Origin: Filimonas sp.
GTDB lineage: Bacteria > Bacteroidota > Bacteroidia > Chitinophagales > Chitinophagaceae
Assembly (NCBI GenBank): GCA_017306865.1
Contig: JAFKHH010000014.1
Location: forward strand, 62,001 to 126,000
Length of the DNA stretch: 64,000 bases
Direction: 5' to 3'
The notes beneath the pieces were generated by a model, which did no database searches, had not been told where the DNA came from, and saw nothing but the letters and a program-made list of their open reading frames with translations. Below, piece after piece: positions 16,602-23,072 of this stretch (position 1 is the first letter of the stretch; the number at the start of each line of letters is the position of its first letter). The translations under genes were made by a program, and so were the position numbers.

Positions 16602-17150
16602 ATGAACGAAGAACAAAAAAAGACAATCAGCAAATTTCTAAGCCTTATACTGCGGCATAACCCGCAAACAATAGGCTTGCATATAGATGAAAATGGCTGG
16701 GCAGATGTGCAGGAATTATTAATGAAATCTGCTCAAAAGAATCGCCCTTTTTCATTTGCAGACTTAAAAGAAATTATTGCGACAAACGACAAACAACGTT
16801 TTTCTTTTAACAGCGATGAAACCAAAATAAGAGCGAACCAGGGACATTCTATCAATATAGACCTGGCGCTAACAACAGGTGAATCACCGGCGTTTCTGTA
16901 CCATGGCACTGTTGATAAATTCCTGGCTAACATCCGCCAGCAGGGCTTGCTAAAAATGAGCCGGCAACATGTGCATTTAAGCAAAGACAGGGAGACGGCA
17001 GAAAAGGTAGGCAGCCGAAGAGGTAAGCCTGTTATTCTTTCCGTAAGAAGCGGACACATGTTTCGTGATGGATTCAGCTTCTTCTTATCTGAAAATGGGG
17101 TCTGGCTAACAGATCATGTGCCAGCAGGATACATTGACTTTAAAGAATAA
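16602..17150 (+). CDS. kptA: RNA 2'-phosphotransferase (KptA/Tpt1)
   Basis: 182 aa from the ATG at 16602 (a TTG at 16596 is two codons upstream). Winged-helix N-terminal half (SKFLSLILRHNPQTIGLHID, ENGWADVQELL) and C-terminal ART-fold half: YHGTVDKFLANIRQQGL, MSRQHVHLSKD, VILSVRSGHMFRDGFSFFLS, GVWLTDHVP. The family R-H-H/Y-R-type residues are visible. The enzyme moves an internal 2'-phosphate from RNA to NAD, releasing nicotinamide and ADP-ribose 1''-2''-cyclic phosphate; some members also ADP-ribosylate nucleic-acid 5'-phosphate ends. This explains its place beside NAD salvage and ADP-ribose removal genes. Confidence 0.96.
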   Translation: MNEEQKKTISKFLSLILRHNPQTIGLHIDENGWADVQELLMKSAQKNRPFSFADLKEIIATNDKQRFSFNSDETKIRANQGHSINIDLALTTGESPAFLYHGTVDKFLANIRQQGLLKMSRQHVHLSKDRETAEKVGSRRGKPVILSVRSGHMFRDGFSFFLSENGVWLTDHVPAGYIDFKE

Positions 17151-17164
17151 AAATAGTATCACCG

Positions 17165-17277
17165 CAATGTCGCTTACTTACAAACTAACCACAAAGAACA
17201 CAATGCAATTTCACAAAGATCACAAAGAAAATAATTGTGTACTTCGTGCAGCCTTTGTGCCCTTTGTGGTTAACTAA
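17165..17277. repeat. Family C palindrome (AACCACAAAG ... CTTTGTGGTTA)
   Basis: Arms at 17186-17215 and 17245-17274 start TAACCACAAAGAACACA and end GTGCCCTTTGTGGTTA. A copy of the outer word CAATGTCGCTTACTTA sits just before it. It separates kptA from the oxygenase gene and may split the island into two transcripts. Confidence 0.8.
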
Positions 17278-17296
17278 ATAATCTAAATCGCTAATT

Positions 17297-17854
17297 ATGT
17301 TAACCGTTATTAATGAAACAGCACAGATCTATGTAATAGATCATTTTCTTACACCGGAAGAATGTACCGCACTGATAGATAAAAGCGAACACATAGGTTA
17401 TGAGGAAGCCAAGGTAAATGTAGATGGCGGGCAGAAAATGATGAAAATGGTACGTAACAATGAACGTATCATGTACGAGGACCAGGCGTACGCAACAGAA
17501 TTATGGAGCAAGCTACAGCCATTCGTGAAAACTGTTGTAGTAAACAGTAGCGCAACAGGCCTTAATGAAATGTTCCGCTTTTATAAATATACGCCCGGAC
17601 AGCGCTTTAAAATGCACCGGGACGGTAGCTTTATACGCAATGAATCCGAGTTCAGCATTTACACCTTTATGATCTACCTGAATAGTGGTTACAAAGGTGG
17701 AGAAACAAAATTTGCATCCGGAGAAATTATTACGCCTAAAACCGGCACAGCACTTATTTTTGAACACAGCCAGCGGCACGAAGGTGCGGCGCTGGTAAAT
17801 GGTACAAAATATGTATTAAGAAGTGACATTATGTATAAGCACAACGACAGGTAA
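17297..17854 (+). CDS. 2OG-Fe(II) oxygenase, prolyl-4-hydroxylase-like
   Basis: 185 aa with the double-stranded beta-helix of P4H-type dioxygenases: YVIDHFLTPEECTALI at the start, FRFYKYTPGQRFKMHRDGS (iron ligands His107 and Asp109), YLNSGYKGGETKF, and IFEHSQRHEGAALVNGTKYV (His161 as distal ligand, Lys171 or Arg175 for 2-oxoglutarate). This subtype resembles small bacterial P4H-like enzymes; substrate unknown. Its stop overlaps the start of the phosphoesterase gene (TAATG), so the two are coupled. In this neighbourhood a nucleic-acid or nucleotide substrate is possible, but that is inference. Confidence 0.9.
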   Translation: MLTVINETAQIYVIDHFLTPEECTALIDKSEHIGYEEAKVNVDGGQKMMKMVRNNERIMYEDQAYATELWSKLQPFVKTVVVNSSATGLNEMFRFYKYTPGQRFKMHRDGSFIRNESEFSIYTFMIYLNSGYKGGETKFASGEIITPKTGTALIFEHSQRHEGAALVNGTKYVLRSDIMYKHNDR

Positions 17855-18579
17855 TGGCCAGAACAATTGTTATAGGAGATATACACGGCGCACTAAAAGC
17901 ATTGACGCAATTGCTGGAACGCATCGGCATACAGAAGGAAGACACCTTTATCTTTCTCGGAGATTATGTAGATGGCTGGTCACAATCCGGTGAGCTGATC
18001 GCCTTCCTCATGGATTTTCAGCAACAGTATAATTGCATTTTCATTAAAGGCAACCATGACGCATGGTGTGAGGAATGGCTGGCTACAGGTAAAGCGGATA
18101 GTAAATGGTTAAAACACGGTGGCGAATCAACTGTAAAAAGTTATAAGACTGCCGTAGCAAACAAGGCTGCACACCTGGAGTTCTTTAACAGGATGAAAAA
18201 CTACTATGAAGATGAGCAAAAAAGATTGTTCATACATGCGGGTTTTTCCTCTATGCACGGGCCGGAGCATGAGCATTACCAAAGTAATTTCACATGGGAC
18301 AGGACACTATGGGAAGTAGCCAGAACGATGAACAAACGCATTAAGAAAGATTCCAAGTTGTATCCCAAGAGATTATTGTTATACAACGAGATCTATATTG
18401 GGCACACACCTACATTACATTACGACATTAAGCACCCGATGAATTGCTGTAACGTATGGAACATAGACACGGGTGCCGCATTTTACGGACCATTATCCGC
18501 CATAGATGCCGACAGCAAACAAATATGGCAAAGTGATATAGTAAAACAATTGTATCCTTCTGAAAAAGGAAGAAACTAA
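17854..18579 (+). CDS. Metallophosphoesterase, Ser/Thr-phosphatase-like
   Basis: 241 aa with the calcineurin-like metal motifs in order: GDIHG (8-12), GDYVDG (36-41), GNHD (66-69), then an HAGFSS segment and a late YIGHTPT. The order and length resemble PrpA/ApaH-type bacterial phosphatases, which act on phosphoproteins or dinucleoside polyphosphates. Start overlaps the preceding stop by one base. In this island it might remove phosphate from ADP-ribose phosphates made after KptA, but sequence alone cannot show this. Cytoplasmic. Confidence 0.92.
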   Translation: MARTIVIGDIHGALKALTQLLERIGIQKEDTFIFLGDYVDGWSQSGELIAFLMDFQQQYNCIFIKGNHDAWCEEWLATGKADSKWLKHGGESTVKSYKTAVANKAAHLEFFNRMKNYYEDEQKRLFIHAGFSSMHGPEHEHYQSNFTWDRTLWEVARTMNKRIKKDSKLYPKRLLLYNEIYIGHTPTLHYDIKHPMNCCNVWNIDTGAAFYGPLSAIDADSKQIWQSDIVKQLYPSEKGRN

Positions 18580-18594
18580 TAAAATAGAGTAATT

Positions 18595-19434
18595 ATGATT
18601 ACGCTTAACCTGATCTACCCCGAACAATCTGATATTCGCTTTAAAACAATGGTTTTTCCTGATGGGCAACCGCATATTAAAATAGACACGGCATCATTAA
18701 ACAACGTAGATAAGAAAACACCGTTAAGAATATTATCCAGGTTAAACACTGCAAACGATCTGTTACTGGCTTTGTTTATTAAAAACACACTGGACTACTT
18801 CGAGTTTGAACATATAGAATTGCACATCTCTTACCTGCTTGCTGCACGCATGGACCGGGTAATGCTGGAGGGCGAACCTTTCTCCCTAAAGGTAGTAGCT
18901 GCAATGCTGAACAGTGCAAGTTTCAAGAAAGTAAAGATCTTCGATCCACACTCTGAAGTAGCAACAGCATTGATAGACCGCTCTTATGCAGTCAGTAATC
19001 ATGCGTTTGTAAAAGATGCACTGGATACATATTTCAACAGCAACGCAAAAGAAACTTTCAGCCTTGTTTCTCCAGATGCCGGCGCACTGAAGAAAATACA
19101 TAAACTGGCACAGTACCTGCAGATAGAAAATGTAGTAGAGTGTATGAAGGAGCGTGATGTTCGCACAGGAGCTTTAACCAGTTTTAAAACGACAGCCGAT
19201 AACCTGCAGGGACAAACTTGTTTTATCATAGATGATATATGTGACGGCGGCGGTACTTTCGCAGGAACAGCAAAGATGCTGAAAGAGAAAGGCGCAACAA
19301 AAGTGGCGCTCATAGTCAGCCACGGCATTTTTAGCAAAGGCATTAATATTGCAGAGATCAGTGAGATCTATTCTACTGATTCATTTGCAAACGTGGCAGG
19401 TGTTAATATTTTCCCTATCCATAAATATTTGTAG
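18595..19434 (+). CDS. prs: Ribose-phosphate pyrophosphokinase-like protein (PRPP synthetase)
   Basis: 279 aa, shorter and more divergent than the usual roughly 310-aa Prs. Shared signatures: FPDGQPHIKI (the F-S/P-DG-E strand), AARMDRV (equivalent of the R-Q-D-R ATP loop), IFDPHSEV (the D-x-H metal site), LVSPDAGALKK and the PRPP loop FIIDDICDGGGTF. It would make PRPP from ribose 5-phosphate and ATP; PRPP is the co-substrate of the NAMPT encoded upstream. Divergence suggests a dedicated copy rather than the housekeeping enzyme. It starts 15 bases after the phosphoesterase gene. Confidence 0.93.
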   Translation: MITLNLIYPEQSDIRFKTMVFPDGQPHIKIDTASLNNVDKKTPLRILSRLNTANDLLLALFIKNTLDYFEFEHIELHISYLLAARMDRVMLEGEPFSLKVVAAMLNSASFKKVKIFDPHSEVATALIDRSYAVSNHAFVKDALDTYFNSNAKETFSLVSPDAGALKKIHKLAQYLQIENVVECMKERDVRTGALTSFKTTADNLQGQTCFIIDDICDGGGTFAGTAKMLKEKGATKVALIVSHGIFSKGINIAEISEIYSTDSFANVAGVNIFPIHKYL

Positions 19435-19437
19435 CAA

Positions 19438-19457
19438 GAAGCGGGTTGCCCGCTTCT
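19438..19457 (+). terminator. Hairpin after prs
   Basis: AGAAGCGGG pairs perfectly with CCCGCTTCT around a TT/TTG loop, three bases after the stop codon. The following bases are CTTCTCCC rather than a T-run, so it is a weak terminator or an mRNA-stabilising hairpin. Confidence 0.5.
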
Positions 19458-19480
19458 CTTCTCCCGCCTAGTTTTACTGG

Positions 19481-20194
19481 ATGAATAATCCGATCACAAC
19501 AACTATCAGCCAAACCAATTGGAATGCCGTTAGTGAACAATTACATGCAAAAGGTTATGCAATACTACCGGGCATATTGGATGCACAAACCTGCCAGGCA
19601 CTGACTGCAGCGTATAACGACGAAGCGCTTTACCGAAAAACGATCATTATGGAACGTTACCGGTTTGGGCTGGGTGCGTATAAATATTTCAAATATCCTT
19701 TACCTCCTTTGATCCAGTCCATACGTGCAACAGTTTATCCCAAACTTGCCCCGGTTGCGAATAAATGGATGGAAGTACTGCACATTGACAAACATTTCCC
19801 GACAGACCTGGCGGCGCTGCACAAAGAATGTGCTGCTAACGGACAGGATAAACCTACCGTCCTGATCCTGAAATATGGCGAGGGTGGTCATAACACTTTG
19901 CACCAGGACTTATACGGTGATGTGTATTTTCCATTGCAAATGGTTTTGTTTTTAAATGAACCTGGCGAAGACTATACGGGTGGTGAATTTGTGCTGACGG
20001 AACAAATACCCCGTGCGCAGTCAAAAGCCATTGTGCTACAACCACAGCGTGGTGATATATTGATCTTTACCACCAATTTCCGGCCTGTAAAAGGTAGTAA
20101 GGGATACTATAGGGTAAATATGAAACATGGCGTGAGTGAAGTTAAAAGTGGCCAAAGGCATACACTGGGTATCATCTTTCATGATGCATCATAA
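19481..20194 (+). CDS. 2OG-Fe(II) oxygenase (COG3826-like)
   Basis: 237 aa. The N-terminal half reads GYAILPGILDAQTCQALTAA, as in the family of bacterial dioxygenases annotated under COG3826. Iron ligands are visible in GHNTLHQDLYGD (His141, Asp143) and NMKHGVSEV (His216); the 2-oxoglutarate-binding Arg226 is in GQRHTLGIIFHD. The middle has LNEPGEDYTGGEFVLTEQ, typical of P4H-type folds. Substrate unknown. It differs from the P4H-like enzyme at 17297, so these are two separate oxygenases in one island. Confidence 0.9.
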   Translation: MNNPITTTISQTNWNAVSEQLHAKGYAILPGILDAQTCQALTAAYNDEALYRKTIIMERYRFGLGAYKYFKYPLPPLIQSIRATVYPKLAPVANKWMEVLHIDKHFPTDLAALHKECAANGQDKPTVLILKYGEGGHNTLHQDLYGDVYFPLQMVLFLNEPGEDYTGGEFVLTEQIPRAQSKAIVLQPQRGDILIFTTNFRPVKGSKGYYRVNMKHGVSEVKSGQRHTLGIIFHDAS

Positions 20195-20311
20195 ACGTGA
20201 ATCGTGAGACGGCAATCGTGAATAGGCTCTTCTATCTTTATAGTCTTTGAAAAAGACTAAGTTACCAGTCATGAGTAAGTCCATTCACGATTGCCGTCTC
20301 ACGATTCACGT
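20195..20311. repeat. Family B palindrome with perfect 29-bp arms
   Basis: Arms 20195-20223 and 20283-20311 are exact reverse complements, made of words ACGTGAATCGTGAGACGG and CAATCGTGAAT. The loop contains its own hairpin (TAGTCTTT and AAGACTA). It lies between the second oxygenase gene and alkB. Confidence 0.92.
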
Positions 20312-20446
20312 TTTCCCCTTGCGATACTTCATATCTTTATAAGCATGCAATTCTCCATAGCTAAAAAACTATGTAATCGTATTGCAGCAGGTGAACTAAC
20401 TTTAGCAGGCAATGCAGGAAGCTTATTTTTTAAAAAAACAACAGTA

Positions 20447-21049
20447 ATGCAATCATCCCTTTTTGAATATACCGGCAACCTGCTTCCTTATAACGGTGAA
20501 GTATTATTTTTCCCTGGCTTTTTTACAAAAGCAGAAAGCGATGCACACTATTCATTGTTACTACAGGAAATAAACTGGAAACATGAAGCGATCAAAATGT
20601 TTGGCAAAGAAGTAATGCAACCTCGCCTCACTGCATGGTATGGCGATGGAGATAAATCTTATAGCTACTCCGGTATCACCATGCACCCGGTTGTATGGAC
20701 AGACGCACTACTACAAATAAAACAAAGAATAGAATCTGTTGCAGCTACTTCTTTTACAAGTGCCTTATTAAACCTTTACAGGAGTGGGAATGATAGTATG
20801 GGTTGGCACAGGGATAATGAAAAAGAATTAGGTATCAACCCGGTTATTGGCTCTGTCAGTTTTGGTGCAACACGCACGTTCCAATTGCGTGATTACAATA
20901 ATAAATCAGTTATTAAATCTATAGACCTTACACACGGCAGCCTGCTACTCATGCGTGGCGAAACGCAACATTACTGGGAACACAGAGTACCCAAAGAAAG
21001 CAATCCCTTTAAAGAGCGGATTAATATTACGTTCCGGAAGATCATTTGA
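20447..21049 (+). CDS. alkB: AlkB-like 2OG-Fe(II) DNA/RNA demethylase
   Basis: 200 aa from ATG 20447 (MQSSLFEYTG), the usual AlkB start; in-frame ATG 20345 is possible but lies at a TATCTTTA -7-like box (20330-20337) and adds an unmatched basic stretch. AlkB signatures: PRLTAWYGD, FTSALLNLYRSGNDSMGWHR followed by D-N-E (H-x-D iron ligands), SFGATRTFQLRD, GSLLLMRGETQHYWEHRVP (distal His) and RINITFR (two Arg for 2-oxoglutarate and substrate). It oxidatively removes alkyl groups from bases. Last gene of the island; its link to the NAD part is positional. Confidence 0.95.
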   Translation: MQSSLFEYTGNLLPYNGEVLFFPGFFTKAESDAHYSLLLQEINWKHEAIKMFGKEVMQPRLTAWYGDGDKSYSYSGITMHPVVWTDALLQIKQRIESVAATSFTSALLNLYRSGNDSMGWHRDNEKELGINPVIGSVSFGATRTFQLRDYNNKSVIKSIDLTHGSLLLMRGETQHYWEHRVPKESNPFKERINITFRKII

Positions 21050-21164
21050 ATCGGGAAACGTGAAACGGTAATCGTGAATGGACTTGTTTATAGCCGGCAG
21101 TTTCATTTATCTATCAGCTTATTCACGATTGCCGATTCGCGATTCACGACAACCGATTCACGCC
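21050..21164. repeat. Family B palindrome running into the next gene
   Basis: Left arm words CGTGAAACGG and TAATCGTGAATGG, right arm TTCACGATTGCCGATTCGCG and ACCGATTCACG. The right arm (21103-21164) lies inside the coding end of the minus-strand methyltransferase gene. Confidence 0.8.
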
Positions 21165-21804
21165 CAATCCTGCATCTGAATATCTTCCTATACTGCGCCC
21201 CACTATTGGCTGTATTCTTTTCTTCCGCGATCGTTAATCCATTAGCAGTTATAATGTCTTTAAACTGTTCTTCAGTCAGGTAAGGATTATTACAGCCCTT
21301 ATCTTTTTTGGCAGTTGGCTTTAATACAAACGGCTCCTCAATATAAATATCACCACCGGCTTTCAATATAGATTTTATATCTGCAAACATCAGCGCTTTA
21401 TCATCAAACTCATGTACTACAGCAATCATCAGCACTTTTGTAAAATATTGTTTGGGTAAGTGTGTTGACGTTGTAGTGCCATACGTAAACGTAAAATCAC
21501 TAAGTGCTATAGCCGGGTTATAAATGCTGATCGCTTTTTGAAAATTCTTCCGATTGCAGGAAGTAGAATCAATATCTTCTACATGGTATTTTACACCAGG
21601 ATAATATTTAGATAACCGTACAATGTTATACCCGTTTCCACTACCAATGTCCGCTACGGTATCTGACGGCTTTAATTGTATAAAAGCAACCATCGCATCT
21701 ATACGCGCCTGGCGAATAGCATGTATGCTATCCATAAAAGTGTTTTTCTTTTGCGCAAAAGCAAAAACAGGAAGTATTGTTATCAGGCAAAATAAGATTC
21801 TCAT
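21103..21804 (-). CDS. Exported class I SAM-dependent methyltransferase
   Basis: 233 aa. Residues 1-17 form a signal peptide (ILFCLITILPVFAFA before QKK), so the protein is probably periplasmic, unusual for a SAM enzyme. The Rossmann motif VADIGSGNGYNIVRL is clear, followed by YHVEDIDST and a VHEFDDKALMFADI segment. The last roughly 20 residues (IGRESVVVNRESAIVNKL and on) are encoded by the family B repeat, so the ancestral protein probably ended near YRKIFRC. Related exported methyltransferase-like proteins occur in Bacteroidota. Substrate unknown. Confidence 0.85.
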   Translation of the reverse strand: MRILFCLITILPVFAFAQKKNTFMDSIHAIRQARIDAMVAFIQLKPSDTVADIGSGNGYNIVRLSKYYPGVKYHVEDIDSTSCNRKNFQKAISIYNPAIALSDFTFTYGTTTSTHLPKQYFTKVLMIAVVHEFDDKALMFADIKSILKAGGDIYIEEPFVLKPTAKKDKGCNNPYLTEEQFKDIITANGLTIAEEKNTANSGAQYRKIFRCRIGRESVVVNRESAIVNKLIDK

Positions 21805-21961
21805 AAGTGTAGGCTAAATATAATGAAATAGCATTATAAGAACTACAAGGCACACTAAGAATACATAAAGCACACAAGTGCTACTTCTTTCTCACAACAG
21901 CTTACCAAGAAATACGAAGTATCTCTCCTATGTGTTCTATGTCCGGCGGCATCCTTCTACT

Positions 21962-22201
21962 GTTAGGACACATCTCTTGTTAGTATAGGTTGCATACCTA
22001 CGGCATGCAAGAGAACCGACTAATTAGATGCTACCAATATCTGATCCCTCCGGGATCGGTTGTATTCAAGGTTAAACGTTCTATAAAAAACATCTACCAT
22101 GATCCCAACGGGATCAGATATTGGTAGTTACATGCACATAAAAGGCACTGGCATGCCGTAGGTATGCAACATAGCGCTTGCCTTTAAAGATGTGTCCTAA
22201 C
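21962..22201. repeat. 240-bp nested, almost fully symmetrical inverted-repeat element
   Basis: Reading inward from both ends, three arm pairs match: GTTAGGACACATCT with AGATGTGTCCTAAC, GTTGCATACCTACGGCATGC with its complement, and CTACCAATATCTGATCCC with GGGATCAGATATTGGTAG. The centre has CCTCCGGGATC and ATCCCAACGGGATC sub-hairpins. It lies in the gene-free stretch 21805-22494, which also holds two small GC hairpins near 22290-22352 (CCCCAACA...TGTTGGGG; CCCGGTA...TACCGGG). Confidence 0.85.
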
Positions 22202-22444
22202 GGCAGACTGCGTCATTCAGGCGGGTATGTTCTCTTTGCCCCTACAAGTTTTACTATTAGTCATCAAAAGCACCAAACCTATGTGACTATGTTCCCCCAA
22301 CAATCCTGTTGGGGCAAGCTTATGCTCCTCCCGGTATGTTACCGGGACAAGTTATGTGGCGAAAAAATATCGCTGCGATCTTCTTCGTTTCGATTAACAG
22401 TGATGTTATAGCATATTGGTACGTGAGAATACCACTAAAAGAAA

Positions 22445-22470
22445 ATAGCCGTCTTTACAGACGGCTATCA
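22445..22470 (-). terminator. Intrinsic terminator for the HU-like gene and its operon
   Basis: ATAGCCGTC pairs with GACGGCTAT around a six-base loop; on the minus strand it is followed by TTTTC. It sits 25 bases past the stop of the minus-strand gene at 22495. Confidence 0.85.
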
Positions 22471-22494
22471 CATAAAAGTTATTTCGCTATTATC

Positions 22495-23070
22495 TTAGTT
22501 CGGTTGTTTCGTTGTATAGTAGTAAGCAATCACTGCAGCCCCGGCCAGCGCCAGTATGATCGCATATTTTATCCATTGCGCCTTTTTTGTTTTCTCCGCG
22601 CTCAACAGCTCCTGCATTTCAGTGCTGCTTTTCTCAGCATCTCCCACTTTCACACTATGTGTTGTGTTTTTACGGATAATGCGTTCCGCCGCCACATCCG
22701 GCAGGTAAGATTGTACCGAAGACATCGGGTGAAAGGAGTATGTATCTGCAAACTCCTTTTTCAGCGAACCAATACCCGGTAATTCTACCGTTCCTTTTGT
22801 ATTTACAGCATTCTTCAGGCCAAAAACCAGCTCGTTGAACTGGCGCACTGCCTCCCACTCCTGCCAGCCTTTTTCTTTGGCCAAAAATTCGTAGAAGTGC
22901 TTGTCAGCCACTGCATTACCCAGGTTAAACCGGATCACCGGCAGCGGGGAATGCAACTGCTTATTAAGGAAATCAAGCCTCGCAGGGATCTGTTCTATTA
23001 CAAAAGAACCTATCCCCGGAATATTGAGTTTTTTATAAAGAATAAGATATTTATACAGGCTATCGTACAT
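22495..23070 (-). CDS. HU-CCDC81-type domain protein with C-terminal membrane helix
   Basis: 191 aa. The first half matches the tandem HU-like/CCDC81-like prokaryotic domains of Bacteroidota: NIPGIGSFVIEQIPARLDF (about residues 16-34), then KHFYEFLAKEKGWQEWEAVR, and a second unit with VELPGIGSLKKEF (about 93-107). A linker leads to a membrane helix (about 166-184) and a short tail. Many HU-CCDC81 proteins have this N-domain plus membrane helix, sometimes with SPOR. It starts 2 bases after the barrel gene stops, so it is the last gene of a three-gene operon with the TPR and outer-membrane proteins. DNA or peptidoglycan linkage is possible; not shown. Confidence 0.85.
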   Translation of the reverse strand: MYDSLYKYLILYKKLNIPGIGSFVIEQIPARLDFLNKQLHSPLPVIRFNLGNAVADKHFYEFLAKEKGWQEWEAVRQFNELVFGLKNAVNTKGTVELPGIGSLKKEFADTYSFHPMSSVQSYLPDVAAERIIRKNTTHSVKVGDAEKSSTEMQELLSAEKTKKAQWIKYAIILALAGAAVIAYYYTTKQPN

Positions 23071-23072
23071 GC

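Noticed and set aside
12178-21049. DarTG-type DNA ADP-ribosylation toxin-antitoxin
   Set aside because: No DarT-like ART domain and no DarG macro-only protein are present; NADAR and the PARG-type protein are different families.
21050-21164. Possible alkB terminator
   Set aside because: The palindrome has no T-run after it and belongs to the family B repeats that also occur between co-directional genes, so terminator function is not shown.
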